Source of the DNA: Amaurobius ferox | Taxonomy: Eukaryota; Arthropoda; Arachnida; Araneae; Amaurobiidae | Assembly (NCBI GenBank): GCA_951213105.1 | Contig: OX578134.1 | Span: 140,677,922-140,741,921, forward strand | Length of the DNA: 64,000 nt | Reading direction: 5' to 3' | Part shown: positions 1-11,701 of the stretch, one piece after another | How positions within the stretch are numbered: the stretch's first letter is position 1 | How the letters are laid out: every line of letters begins with the position of its first letter | Position numbers and translations under genes: made by a program | The notes under the pieces: model-generated | Seen by the model: only the letters and a program-made list of their open reading frames with translations | What the model was told of the DNA's origin: nothing | Databases searched by the model: none

Positions 1-224
1 TGTTCATTTGTTGAATCAATACATTTTTTTAAAAGTAACGAAAATCTATGTGAATAATAGTAATTGTAACGATGGTATTTTTCACTACAACTATTGAAAC
101 TTAAGTTCCGTAAAGATTGGGTTGTAATTAACCCCTTTTATGCATAATAATAACAATTTTTGTTCTTTATTGCCATGTTAAGAAAATGTAAAATTTCAAA
201 TGAATGTTGGTATAGATTTTTCGT

Positions 225-440
225 AACAAAGTTAAGAAAACATTTCGTGAAAATCCATTAATATCAATGGCACTATAGTGCACATAAGAAATCTAAAACG
301 CACAGACGATACACGGACATCACTTTGAAAATAGTGTAAACTTATCCAGAACATTCTAAAACATATAATGGCATCACAATCTCGAAATTGAGAATTTTCG
401 TGAAAACAATAATTTTTCAATATTCTATATATGGGAAAGA
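225..440. repeat. Degraded copy of a palindrome-ended non-coding repeat
   Basis: The stretch contains an 'acggacatcactttgaaaa' core followed by 'gaaattgagaattttcgtg' and ends near a weak inverted pair of the form tttttcaata...gggaaag. The same order of blocks is seen at 12880-13040 and, in a related family, at 45540-46198 and 58300-61297. It looks like an old copy of a dispersed element with no coding capacity. The limits are approximate. Confidence 0.5.
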
Positions 441-890
441 ACATTTTTTTTATTTGTTTGGAACAAAATATTAAAATTAAATTTTACACATGCAATAAAA
501 ATTTCTACTACACTAACAATATAGAGGAAATTTTGTTAAAAATTTAATTTTTATTTATTTAATGTATGTCACTCCAAGACCTGATTATAACATTATAATG
601 AAATAAAATATATTATATGAAAATAATATGATACTGATAGACTTCATTTATTTATTGTATATATATAAAGCGGTATAAAATAGAATATCTTTCAATACGT
701 TTATATTTAGAATAATGCAATGGAATATATTAGCCTTGCAAAATTCAGCCTATTAAAAAACCGATTGAATTACAATATAAAATTACGATATTGCAAATTG
801 TCTCCTGATGTTCAGCATAACAGTTCTAAAACTTCCTTCATCAAAGTGATGTAAAAGAGCACGAATACTGAATGTGACCTTAAAAAGAAC

Positions 891-958
891 TTATTCATCT
901 TGTGGCCTTGGTGTTACTTCTTCCCTCTCGTCCTGCAGGAGATGATGACTTATCCATG
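891..958 (-). CDS. Candidate terminal exon of a minus-strand host gene
   Basis: On the minus strand a pyrimidine-containing acceptor (ttccttacag) is followed by 68 nt that read, in the phase inherited from the exon at 1129-1170, as WISHHLLQ...PRPQDE and then TAA at 893-891. The first two bases complete an Ala codon split across the intron. The encoded tail is acidic and polar and looks like an ordinary protein C-terminus. The local base composition is richer in GC than the flanks, as expected for an exon in this AT-rich DNA. I do not recognise the family, so no function is assigned. The rest of the gene would lie at higher coordinates on the minus strand; I could not identify further exons. 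An alternative reading in another phase starts at an ATG in this exon and ends after 20 codons. Confidence 0.45.
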
Positions 959-1128
959 CTGTAAGGAATTTTTACGATAAAGCGCATAAAATTCATTTCC
1001 AACGAATATTATACAATGTCTATGTGGAACTTTTCAAAACATTTATTTCAGCCAACGACAGACCGACAACAAAACCATAAGTCTGATAATAACATGATGA
1101 CTGTCGTCGTATAATATATAAAACTTAC

Positions 1129-1170
1129 CTCTGGCCATTCCCTTCCCGATGACCGCCAAAACCCTGAAAG
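1129..1170 (-). CDS. Candidate 42-nt internal exon of the same gene
   Basis: On the minus strand the segment is preceded by a strong polypyrimidine tract and acceptor (ttctttctccttgtatccag) and followed by a consensus donor, AG|GTAAGT. It has two bases finishing an earlier codon, then thirteen codons reading FRVLAVIGKGMAR, then one base that joins to the exon at 958-891 to make an Ala codon. The intron between the two exons is about 170 bases (1128-959), a plausible short intron. Phase agreement across the junction and the quality of both splice sites are the main support. The protein family is not recognised. Such a short exon could also be chance, so confidence is moderate. Confidence 0.45.
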
Positions 1171-2711
1171 CTGGATACAAGGAGAAAGAATGAATCCTCA
1201 AATGATAAATTTTTCGCACATTTGCATCAGTATTAAACAGCAGATGTCATTGCACCTATACCCAGGGTATTTGCAACGATAAATGGTGAATAAAAATAGC
1301 CTGATATTTGTTAGTGATAAAAGTTCTTTTTTTCCAATTATATCACTAGTAAATCGAATAGAAAAATGTCTGGTTTGAACATAGCAATAAAATAAAGTAA
1401 ACAATAAAAGAAATTTTTAAATAACATAATTTTGAACATAGTTTACTTTTAATGTCCATAAAATATTTAATTTCCTTCAGAAAATATCTGGGAATATAAA
1501 GTATAACAAAGTACGTTGCTAAGCCATATTTGTTACAAATTATAGAAATAGCATTTTTAAAACTCGTAATATCATTTTCTCTCTAGAAACTAGAAGAAAG
1601 TTGATAAAATGTAAATACTCAATACTATACTCTGTAGACACCAAACTCTACAAATTGGAGTTAATATAATTATCGCATAAGTTATTCTGGAAGAAGATAC
1701 TACGTTTGTAAATTAAAATGTGAAAAGTAGCGAGTAAAGTAATTCCCCTAACTTTCTCAATTCACTTAAGAACAGAACCTTCGTCAGTTAAGAATTGATT
1801 TACTGTGTGTCCAAAACGTTACTCAATTAAAAGTCTTTCGCTGTTTATTTAAACCATAATTAGTAGAATAATTTTAAAACTATTACGATTGCTGAAGGCA
1901 TTTAGTAGCTTACGTCTTAAGAATTTATGTCAGTAGAAATTAATGTACTAAATTATCAAAGCATTACATAATTAAAAGACTTTGACTGCTTATTTAAACC
2001 GTAAATTGTAGAATAATTTTAAAGGGATTACAATTACTAGAGAAATTTAGTAACACAAAATAATGTGAATAATTACCTGATTAGCATGTTCCATTATTTA
2101 TAGAATTGCAGATGTTATGCTCAATTTTTATCTCTTTGCCTCTAATCATTACATACTGTATTTTGATATCAACTTAAAAGCTTTTATAAAGACTAGTAAT
2201 AGAATTAGCTAAATGAAGTCGTTACATATTTGGAAAATAATTTGTGTTGACAAAGGGACTAATATATTTCACGTTATAATAAATGTACATAATTTTATTG
2301 ATTAATTTTATACTTTGTAATAATATAATGTAATGTATATAATATGTAATGTAAGATAATTAACGAATACATGACAATAAGTATATTAATATTTTTTACA
2401 TGCACGTATAAGTAAAATGTACACAGCTTCACGGTATGAGATATTGATTTTTCTCTCTAAATTATTTTATAATTATAGTCAAATCCACATGAATATAAAA
2501 TTAACTGTGTGTAGGTTATTTATAACTGATATATAAATTAAATTAATTTCATTTTTGGAATTATATGTTCTAGTATAATTTGCGTAAATCTTTCTCGATA
2601 AAGTATCCGTGTGTTTGTCTGTTGACAGTGTATCAATAACTCTAAGCAAATCACAGCTAGGGAATTTGGCATAGTGGTATATCAGTCCAAAGAAATTTAG
2701 ATGTGCTTTTA
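1171..2711. other. AT-rich non-coding DNA (intron or intergenic)
   Basis: No convincing coding region is seen. A diverged direct repeat with an offset of about 145 bases is visible: 'tatttaaacc' followed by 'gtagaataattttaaa' occurs near 1846 and again near 1991. If the minus-strand gene is real, this tract would be an intron of it. Confidence 0.4.
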
Positions 2712-3930
2712 CTTCGATTTAAATAATAAATTAATGACAAATCATTAGAGTTTAAACGTCATTTTATTAAAACATCCATCAAGCGTACATATAATTTAAA
2801 AGCCAAAGCGCTTTCGGTTATCATCATACCCTTCCTCAGTAGCGTTAAATAAAAAAGCATGCCAGCATGCTTAAATACTATCCACTACCGACAAGTGGAA
2901 TTTGCATATTATAAAACTGGCATTACTACTAAACACGTTTAATGCAACCACACAAAAGCACCAGAAACAGATTTTAAAAATTACAAAATTATAAATACAA
3001 GAAAGACAAAAATCATAATCCAGTTTAATCACAAATATACAAGTAAATAAATTTAATACTTTATATTTTAGAGGTAACCTTGTAAAGGTTTGACTCGTAT
3101 GGAATCGAGAACGAGTCGTCAAGCGTAACTTAATACACGGACATTGTCAAAATTACAGATAGATGTGGGATATAGATAATTAAAGAGGGATTCATAAAGT
3201 AAAAATGACCAGAGCTTATTACAGCTGTTCAAAAGAAAAAAATTAGAAAATGGGTTAAAATTTATCCTTAATTGGGCAAGAGCAGTCGAATGACTAACTC
3301 CTTTAACGCCCCTAACATTTTCAGCCAACCGTATGCCAACCGTGCATTTATTGCTACCAATATAAAAGTTATAAACATTATCTGAAGACAAAAGGGGTAC
3401 TACATATATCCCAGCATGGCTTTAAAAGTTATCTATTATTTCAAATACGATTAAACAAAGTGGTTACCTTCGAGTGAGAAGGTCTAAAATTAAACTCGGT
3501 ACAAAATTTGATAAGGGGACGAAAAATTTTTGGGTGGTACGAAAAACTAGCTTTAAACGGCAAATGATCATTAATGGGATGAAATCAATTTCACTGTTTA
3601 AAGACGAAATAGTAGAACAAACATTAAAAGCGTGGTTAAAATACGCATTAGAGGAGGCTTTTTTATATGACATGGGGTGAAAAGAATTAGCAGGGATGAA
3701 AGTGTTAGAGGAAGTGGATTTACGTAAAACAGAAGACTGAAAACCGTAGGAATTACTAGAAATAAAAACATCCAAAAACGGCAAAAAACAGTCGGACTCA
3801 TACTCTATAGTAAATTTAATGGAGGGGTAAAATTTATTAACAATATCTAATAGATTAAGAAGATCCTTTAAATTATGATCCCAAATAATGAAAATATCAT
3901 CAACGTAACGTTGCTAAAGAATAAGGTTTA
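2712..3930 (-). mobile_element. Penelope-like retroelement, 5'-truncated minus copy
   Basis: Read on the minus strand it runs from the reverse-transcriptase catalytic block, through a thumb-like region and a GIY-YIG endonuclease remnant, to a 3' non-coding tail ending near 2712. Its tail is the inverted counterpart of 6560-6963, which places the two copies head-to-head. The copy starts just upstream of the YVDD motif, so the N-terminal half of the reverse transcriptase is missing. Penelope-like elements are known for 5' truncation and for partial tandem or inverted copies. Frameshifts make it dead. Confidence 0.75.
3119..3920 (-). pseudogene. Broken Penelope-type RT plus GIY-YIG endonuclease
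   Basis: The catalytic aspartates of the reverse transcriptase are seen as RYVDDIFIIWD, with YVDD encoded by 3907-3896. Downstream come a PFLDVFISSN block (near 3784) and an SVLRKSTSSN block, which match the order of motifs after the catalytic site in Penelope-like reverse transcriptases (LPFLDV, SVYRKPT). After a frame change, 3391-3119 carries NVYNFYIGSNK, the second half of a GIY-YIG nuclease core. In the intact family the enzyme copies element RNA at a nick made by its own endonuclease domain. Stops and frameshifts between the blocks show this copy is inactive. The domain assignment is based on motifs read by eye. Confidence 0.7.
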
Positions 3931-4020
3931 TGGGTTAAACATGCATAACTATCCCAAATGTTGAAAACATCATGAACGTAACATTGTCAAAGAATAGGTT
4001 TATGGGTTAATAAAGGCATG
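3931..4020. repeat. Junction between the head-to-head Penelope copies
   Basis: The segment 3953-4010 repeats the minus-copy sequence around the YVDD block (atcccaaa..tgaaaa..atcat.aacgtaac..ttg..aaagaata) seen just before it at 3879-3940. It is followed directly by the plus copy. So a third, roughly 60-base minus fragment sits at the join, as expected if template switching made the inverted pair. Confidence 0.55.
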
Positions 4021-4029
4021 ACTTATGAG

Positions 4030-4707
4030 GATGTTTTCATTATTCGGGATCATAGTTTAAAGGATCTTAATATTTTGCGTATTGTTAACGAATTGCACCC
4101 CTCCATTAAGCTTACTATCGAGCATGAATGAGTCCAACTGGTCTTTGCTGTTTTCTGATGTTCTTATTTCTCGTAATTCCTATGGTTTTTAGTCTTCTGT
4201 TTTTCGTAAATCCACTTTCACTAACACTTGCATCCATGCTAATTCCTTTAAAAAAGCTTCGGCTAAAAGAGCCTCCTTTAGCGCGTATTTTAACCACGCT
4301 ATTAATGTTTGTTTTACTATTTCGTCTTTAAACAGTGAAATTGATTTCATTTTTAAACTTGGTCAGGATGCCGATTACACATTTGAGATTTTTTATCAAA
4401 TCTTTTAATATTCGCCGTAATTTTACTAAACCCAATTCTAGACTTATTTCCGTTAATGATCATTTGCCGTTTAAAGCTAGTTTTTCATAACACGCAAAAA
4501 TGTTTCGTCCCCTTATCAAATTTTGCACAGAGTTTAATTTTTGACCCGCTCACTCGACGGTAACCACTTTGTTTAATCGTATTCGAACTGATAAATTTAG
4601 GGATAAAGATAACTTTAAAAACCATGCTAGGATATATCTAGTACCTCTTCTTTCTCCAGATAATGTTTATACGTTTTATATTGGTAGCACTAAACGCACG
4701 GTTGTAT
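4030..4707 (+). pseudogene. Broken Penelope RT/GIY-YIG, plus copy (left part)
   Basis: The catalytic block has decayed to YEDVFIIRDH. The downstream thumb region is shifted into another frame. The last codons before the insertion read DNVYTFYIGSTKRTV, with FYIGSTK at 4674-4694, the clearest GIY-YIG signature in the window (YIG followed by ST and basic residues). The reading frame is cut at the hAT target site, 4707, and resumes at 6345. Stops upstream show that the copy was already decaying or has decayed since. Confidence 0.65.
4701..4707. repeat. Left target-site duplication of the hAT element
   Basis: The bases gttgtat directly precede the terminal CAGGAGTGGC. They match gttggtat at 6345-6352 except for one lost g. 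The minus Penelope copy has a single, uninterrupted gttggcat at the equivalent place (near 3340), which confirms the empty site. Confidence 0.7.
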
Positions 4708-6344
4708 CAGGAGTGGCAAATAGGGGGTTCGTTGGTATCAGGGACAGTCGCGTACCCAAATTTTTCCTCGTCGTCTATCGGCTTCTCCCTTTTTTATCGA
4801 CTGTCCACTGGTCAATTTTCTCACGCTATGGAGCATCAAAAGAGCCGACCTTCACAGGCAAGCTTCCCTCTTCCGGCTGGAACGAATATTTTTCAACTTG
4901 AAAGGATTGGGGTGATGTTACCCTTTTCACTTTAAAATTGCAAGTGTCCGATTAAAGTTATCTCTAGTTAGTGCATGCTCATCCATTCCTTCTGCTAGAA
5001 ATGCATTTCAGCAGCTCAATGCATTATATTCTTTCATATAAACATCTTATAAAAGACAAGCTATATTAGAAAAGATTCGCTCATCAACAAATACTTTCTC
5101 TGGAGGCTCTTCAACTCTACAATCACTAAGTGATACGAGGTGGTCTTCCAGAGTTAAAGCCATAGAAGCACTACTTAATAATTTTGAAGGTGTGATTTTA
5201 ACATTGGAAGAATTATCTGAAAACGATTCTCTCAATGGTGGAAGAGCCGAAGCACTTTTAACATGCATGACATCTTTCGAATTTTTGTTCACTTCGTTTG
5301 TATTGTTCAGTGTTTTCGATCAATGCAATACTCCCTCAAAGCATCTTCAGTCATCTGATCCTAATTTTCAGATTGTGCAATCTTTAGCTAAAGCTACTAT
5401 TGAAACTCTTAGTTCTTTTCGCACTGATGCATATTTCAGTCAAGTGTATAGTTTTGTGACAGAACTTTGCGAAAAAAATTCTTATTTTGGACCATAACTA
5501 AAAAGGCGTAAAAAAATTCCAAGCGAATTCGGAGGCGGTGAAAGAAATCCCTATGATGATGTTAAATCATATCACAAAATCAATATTCAATATGAAATTA
5601 TAGATTCAGTATCTAATGAAATTGAGACAAGATTTAATGAGAAAAATAGATATGTTTTATTTGCCCTGAGTTCCATATTATCCGGATCAGATGTCGAAAA
5701 ATAAAATGTTTCAACCACATGAAAAGTATATAACTTCCAGAACGAGGAATTGTTATGTGAATTGCGACTGTTTCATTTAATGGTGAAAAATGAAAAAATA
5801 GACTATCCCAATTTTAAAAGTCGCGTGGATTATTTTAAAGTGCGGAATTTAAAAAATGTGTTTCCTGTCCATAATTATAACATTGTTAATTAATTAGTTA
5901 AATTGTTTTTGACTGTGCCAATCAGCTCAGACAGTTGTGAAAGGTCTTTTTCGTATCTCAGGAGGCTGAAAAATTATTTACGCAGTGCGATGAGACAAGA
6001 AAGACTTTCATCTTTAGCTGTTTTAGCTATAGAACAAGATACACCACTGAATTATGAGGATATTGTAACAAAATGTTCTCTTCTTCCAGACTCTAAGAAC
6101 CGGCGTTTAAAACTTCAATAAAAGGTAAATAAATAGAGATATTTGTATTTAGAAAAATTATGTTAACAACAATTATGTTAACGCAATTATGTACAAAAAT
6201 TTTGTTAACAATTATTTTTCTCAACATCAGTTCAATTTTGTGATCCCACTCTCCCCCCTCCCCGTTAACAAACATTTTATTTATTCCACATTGTGGATTT
6301 TCATACATACAAATCCCGCACCCCCAAATAAAATGCCGCCCCTG
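4708..6344 (+). mobile_element. hAT transposon nested in the Penelope copy
   Basis: The element begins CAGGAGTGGC at 4708 and ends GCCGCCCCTG at 6344, giving 10-bp terminal inverted repeats with two mismatches, of the usual hAT form (CAG...TG/GGC). It is flanked by an 8-bp duplication (one copy has lost a base), also typical of hAT. Inside lie remnants of a ZMYM-like hAT transposase in the same orientation. The total of 1637 bp is short for an autonomous hAT, so it is an internally deleted or decayed copy. Confidence 0.85.
4985..6121 (+). pseudogene. hAT transposase fragment (ZMYM1-like), broken
   Basis: In the main frame, 5128 onwards reads SDTRWSSRVKAIEALL, the block shared by zinc-finger MYM type 1-like proteins and their parent hAT transposases. 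The C-terminal dimerisation domain follows at about 5936-6020 with CERSFSYLRRLKNYLR and then RQERLSSLAVLAIEQ. Intact transposases of this group excise and reinsert the element through its terminal repeats. Only the C-terminal half of the catalytic fold remains, and stops near 5496, 5702 and 5890 interrupt it. The zinc-finger and N-terminal parts are missing from the space between 4708 and 4985. Clearly transposon-derived and dead in this copy. Confidence 0.85.
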
Positions 6345-6352
6345 GTTGGTAT
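6345..6352. repeat. Right target-site duplication of the hAT element
   Basis: The bases gttggtat follow the terminal GCCGCCCCTG directly and pair with 4701-4707. Confidence 0.7.
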
Positions 6353-6965
6353 ACCGTTGGCTGAACATGCTAGGTACGTTAAAAGCGGTAGACAATCGAC
6401 TGATCTTGCCCAATTGGTGATTAATGATAAATTTAAACCCCTTTTCAAAAATTATTTTCTTTTGATAAGCTGTAATAATCCCGGGCTATTTCACGTTATG
6501 AATCCCTCTTTATTTTTCTATATCGCATTCCCATCTGTAATTTTGACCCTGTCCATGTTTTAAGTTACGCCTGCCGACTCGTTCTCGACTCCACATGAAT
6601 CAAACCTTTACAAGGTTATCTCTAAAATATAGAGTATTAAATTTCTTTACTTGTGTATATTTGTACTTAAACTGGATTATGATTTGTAATTTTTTAAATC
6701 TGTTTCTGGTGATTTTGTGTGGATGTATTAAACGTGTTTAGTAGTGATGCCAATTTTGTAATATGCAAATTCAACCTGCCGGTAGTGGATAGTATTTAAG
6801 CATGTTGGCACGATTTTATATTTAACGCCACTGAGGAAGGTTAAGACGATGCAAGAAAGAGCTCTGGCTTTTAAATTATATGTACGTCTAATGGTTGTTT
6901 TTATAAAATGACGTTTAAAAGCCAATGATTTGTCATTCATTTATTATTTAAATCGATTTGTATAT

Positions 6966-9947
6966 ATGACGTGCCGCGCAATTAGTGCTTTTATTTATTT
7001 GAATTAGTTTTTTAGTTATTTTATGTGAAACGCAATATTGAGAATATTTCAGACAAATACGTTTCTTAGCAATCGAAAACAATATCATAGTCTACATCTT
7101 GACACCAATGGAAGGACCGGAAAACGATATTTTCAACGGATTTTAAAGCGAACCCGTGGGACAATTCCTTCATATTCAAAAGGAATGAAATTTTATCGCG
7201 ATATGAGTAATTTCTGAAATTTTAAAATTTTTTTGCTGTGTCGTAAAAATGGAAATTTTCGCAATTCCAATTTTTGGCATGAATACAGAGTGATATCCTT
7301 GAATTCAAATATTTTGTAATTAGTTATTTCTGATCTTCCTATGAATTTTTAAGTGAAACTTCGCATAAATTTCCCAAATCCCGCATGGTACGTTCGCGAA
7401 CCACATTTTCCCCCCTTGTTCGGGATTTTTCCTTTATTGTCTATTTCACACGGGTTTTACGTGACGTATGGGGACGGTCAAACATTGTATTACTTTTGTT
7501 TAGTTCAGTGTTTCAATTAGTTTAAAAGTTTATCTACAATAATAATAAATAATATATACAATAATAATAAAATAAATCTAAATAATAATTCAAATCAGCG
7601 TGTAATAGAGGTTGAAATGTTTTAGATTCATTCGGAGGTATGCCAAATGCAATCGAACAACTGTAAATGCTATGAAGTGCAACACCAGGTAGGTATAATA
7701 CATATAAAATTATCTGACATGAAACAATTTAAGAATCAAGTGTGCTCCATCTGTGTATGAGAAAAGAATCCTTTAGTAAACTGTATGTATACAAGTTTAC
7801 CAATTCAGCATTTCCAGATTTTGCATGTGATATTTGTACAACTGATTGTCACAAATCACACAAGTATCAGTTTTTCTTGGCTGCAACTAAAATAATAAAA
7901 TGTATACTGCCTAAAAATGTAAATGATTGATTTGTAACAATAAGAAATAGGTCGCGAGATGGGAAATTGTTGGCGATGTTGTACCTTTCACTTTTCGCAT
8001 CTCGTCATCTATTACGAGTTTTCTGAACTATTTTTCTTAAACGCAAATCAATCAAAGATAAATAGTCCGGGAGATAAGAAATAAATGCTTTTGTCTATAC
8101 ATTGACTTTTCCACACTCGCCATCTCTTGCGCATTTCCGAAACTATTTCTCTTAGTAAGCAGCCAATCATTTATCTATGATAAATGTAAATCTTTAAGTA
8201 GGATATTTGTTTTAAGTGCTGTACATTCTTTAAGTGGAATGCATTTTTTAAGAAATGCAAATTAAGTAGGACAGATTATTTAAGTAGGGTAAAAAGTGTA
8301 TGTGTATGTGTTCATTTTTGTGCCTATGTAGACAATACCTCATGAACAATGGAAAGAAATTCGAAAGAAATTTGGAATATACATTACAATCAGTGAACAG
8401 TACAAGCCTTTAAATTTTAAACACAATAGATTGTTCGAAGCATCTCTAAAGTTTCGAACGAAGTTTTTAAAAGATCATTAAAAAATCTAAACTTTCATTA
8501 ACGTTAAGTAAATAATCATTTCTTTTGTAATTTTTGATTGAAAAACGATTGACATACATTTTAGAACACTAGCGAAAACTCTTCTTCAAATTATTCATAT
8601 TTCTTAATTAAATGTATCAAAATATCACATAAAATTGGAAAAAGTAATAACTATTGTGAAATCTGTTCATATAAATCGCTTCGTTTTCATGTAAATCGCT
8701 TCGTTTTCATGTAAAACGATTTTTATAACATAAAATTTTATGAAATCTAGATGCAAGAGAGCAGTAACATATATATCCTTTCATTAACTTTGTATATTAG
8801 AATGATATTTTAATACATGTGATCAAATTAAAATACTCATAATTTTATTTAAATTATATTGCCGTTTATTAACCTTTTTTTAAAATATCATTAGCTATCA
8901 AATCACAAGTGCGGAATTCGCTCGTGTGCAAAACACAAAATATCAACATGGTGAAAATATCGTCTGTTAGCATTTTATGCATATGCATTTAGCTATTTAT
9001 ATTAAACAATCATAATTGTAACATGTACAATAACACTATAACTAATTATTGGAAGATTATGCAGAGAGAGAGAGAGATCAAAGAAGATAATCCTCAACTG
9101 TGCTGCCAATATTTAATAAGCATGTAATAATAACTTAAATAACTTTAACAGTTAATAAAACCACTTTCGCGAATAAGCGAGGGTGAATTGTTTTTAATGC
9201 TCTTAAATTAAAGAAAATCATCTTGGACAAACCAAATTAAGCATCTTTAAGTGAAATAATTTTATTTCACAAGAAATCCCAAAAACAATATACGATTCAT
9301 TGCTATGTCTTTCACACACACACACAAAAAAACCTGTTAAATAATGGCCCAAAATAACGTCTGGATTTGGCACACATCATCTCCCGTCAAACGATTGGTG
9401 ATCAGATATGGTAACAATAATAATTACGCTAATTGCGGAAGTTTCTTGTTTACTAGAATTATATCTACTTTTTTGCTCAGATGCATAACTAGTCCATCTA
9501 ATGTTTAACTGCAATCAGGTAATTAGATAGTATGGTAACAAAAGAAACTGGACTTTTTTTTATCCAGAAATCATGATATAAATTTGTTGTTCTAGGAAAA
9601 TAAAACTCTTTATTTTTCTTTTTTTTTTGCTTAAAGAATTTTAATTTTTCACTTTTACATTTGTATTGATGTTAGAAATTAAATACCTGTTATATGTTAC
9701 GAAAGTTAAAAATATCTTATTCATATAAACTAAACACAGTTATCCAATTAGATTCAGAATTAGACACACGGACCTCAGTTAGACGGCTACTATGGCGATA
9801 CTTTAGTTTCTTCATGCTTAATTTGAATTGAAATTCATACACCTTCAGATTACAGATCGAATGAAATTTTCTAATATGTACGCTACATTTTTATCATTAT
9901 GCTTTTTAATACATGATCGTTGAAATTCGCCATAAATTCAAACAATC
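6966..9947. other. AT-rich non-coding DNA with small repeats
   Basis: No gene is supported. The tract 7377-7490 is somewhat richer in GC but shows no frame. A 62-codon frame at 7742-7930 has a CDICTTDCHKSHK stretch, but no splice sites or family could be tied to it. A 22-base direct repeat (cgcttcgttttcatgtaaa) sits at about 8677-8720. Confidence 0.4.
7988..8180. repeat. Diverged direct repeat, two units about 120 bp apart
   Basis: The block 'ttcgcatctcgtcatct...gaactattt.tctta...caatca' near 7995-8055 recurs near 8112-8172 as 'ccacactcgccatctc...gaaactatttctctta...caatca'. Confidence 0.45.
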
Positions 9948-10230
9948 GGTCTGGAATAGCTGAGTAGTTACGACGTGAGGATTGAATGTGGTAGTCATGT
10001 ATTTGACTATCAACGGCACTCAAAGTTATCTCCATGTCTACGCAGAGTATGGGCATGATATATATGTAGGTTCAAGTCCATCCGAGAGGGGATGTGTTAA
10101 GTGAAACATGGTACAAGCTTTATGGTTGCCAATCCATTCAGTTCCAGTTTAAATTGAGTGGCAATCCCGTGGCCATCCAAACAGAAACTTACATCTTCGT
10201 ATATATAGGACGGTTTGGGTATATTGAAAT
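9948..10230 (+). mobile_element. Old SINE copy sharing the body of the 5S-headed SINE
   Basis: From about 10065 it aligns by eye with the body of the SINE at 17704-18097: gtccatccgagagg, ccagtttaaattgagtggca, ccgtggccatccaaacag and gacggtttgggt match gtccttccgagagg, cggtctaaattgggtggca, ccggccgtccatacag and gacggtctgggt. The first 100 bases do not show a clear 5S head; they begin ggaatagctgagtagtt, which resembles a tRNA box A. The copy is much diverged and lacks a clean (CAA)n tail. Confidence 0.6.
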
Positions 10231-11414
10231 TAACTGGAGACCATAGATCTTTCAGTCAGAGAAAAATTCCAATTTTTGAATACCACAATTATATTAGTCC
10301 TTCAATGGATCAAACTTGCACTGCTAAAAACTTCAGCAGCATTGAAAAGTAAAAAAATAACATTGATCCAATGGGGATGAGAATAACCTATTTTAACAAA
10401 CTTTGAAAACAATATATTCATTGACCTGCTACATCGATAGGCTTTAAATATTTATTCTTTTTTTTTAATGAATCTAATATCTATATTCTCATTAATATCT
10501 TACCTAGTTCGGATGTTCTAATTCACTCAAGAAACTGGTCCTTGACTTCAAATAATATTTTAGAGTGAGTGAAAACTACTTAATATTTTGTTAAAGTGTT
10601 ACCTAAAGATATTCCTGTTTTCTTATTATTCAGTTATGATCCAACATCATCAACAAAGTGCAAATCCAAAAGCAAAGTGCGTAAAATATACTAAGTATCA
10701 AAGCAGATATAGTTTAAACCAAATTTAAAAATCATTTTAAGTAGTTTGCCTTGTATAAAAAAGATTAAAATCTCAAATTAAATTCTTGTGTAAAAAATCA
10801 TATAAGTAATCCATTTCATCGTCAATTTTGTAGAATATTTTTAACAAAAACTGTTTATTCTAAAAGCGACTATAAAAAGGAGTTGATAGTTTGTGCAAAA
10901 ACCATTACTAAATGTAAAGAAACTGATTTTCATTAAAAGGGGAAAATGGTCTTGTTAGACTGGTCGGATACGTAGAAAATGAATTTTTCAATTTATTATA
11001 TTCGAGCATGAACAGAAAACCTTATATAATAGCCTACAAAGCCAATGTCTGAAAAATATTCCAATAATCAAAATAGTTTAAAATAATGTGTGCCTGCAGG
11101 TACTAACTTTTGTTCGCTCATGACTGAGCATCTTACATTATAAAATAAAAAATAAGTCAATGTGTGTGTCCATGTGTATGCGTTCAGCGAAAAGTCTAAA
11201 CTTCGGATAGCCGCGAAATTCGGTACAGAACAAAACTCCCGGGACGACATGACTCTGGTATATTTTTTAATTCGAATTAGTTTTATGGTTATTTTATGTT
11301 GCACTATGATTTTGAACGATTATCATACAAATCGGTTCATTTGCAATTGAGAATATTATTTCCGAATTTTCACTTTAACATCATTTGAAAGATCGAAGAA
11401 CTTTCTTCCTAAAA

Positions 11415-11701
11415 ATCTTTGAACCTAATTCAATCCATTCATATTTATTTATTTATTTCTAAATGCATTCACATATATGTTCTAAGTTATCTGGTTTTTA
11501 TTCCGCCACAACCAAAGATAGAAGATTAGCACAATTCTATACTTATTAGCGCTTCATAAAAAAAAGTTTAAACCTAATCCAAATCATTCATATTTATTTA
11601 TTTAATTTTAAATGCAATCACGTATATGTTCTAGGCTATCTGGTTCATTCATAATCATATCCAAAAATGGAAATTTAGCACAATTCTATACTTATTAGCG
11701 A
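11415..11701. repeat. Tandem duplication, about 149-bp unit, two copies
   Basis: The blocks 'cattcatatttatttattt', 'tatatgttct' and 'gcacaattctatacttatta' occur in the same order twice. The last block starts at 11529 and at 11678, an offset of 149 bases. Confidence 0.7.

Larger units (their letters stand above)
4005..6965 (+). mobile_element. Penelope-like retroelement, plus copy split by hAT
   Basis: The parts 4020-4707 and 6345-6965 together form one 5'-truncated copy of the same element as 2712-3930, inverted relative to it. The left part carries the reverse-transcriptase C-terminal blocks and the start of the GIY-YIG domain. The right part continues the endonuclease remnant (LAEHAR...) and the 3' tail, ending near 'atgatttgtcattcatttat'. 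The minus copy shows the uninterrupted order, which proves that the 1.64 kb between the parts is an insertion. Confidence 0.75.
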
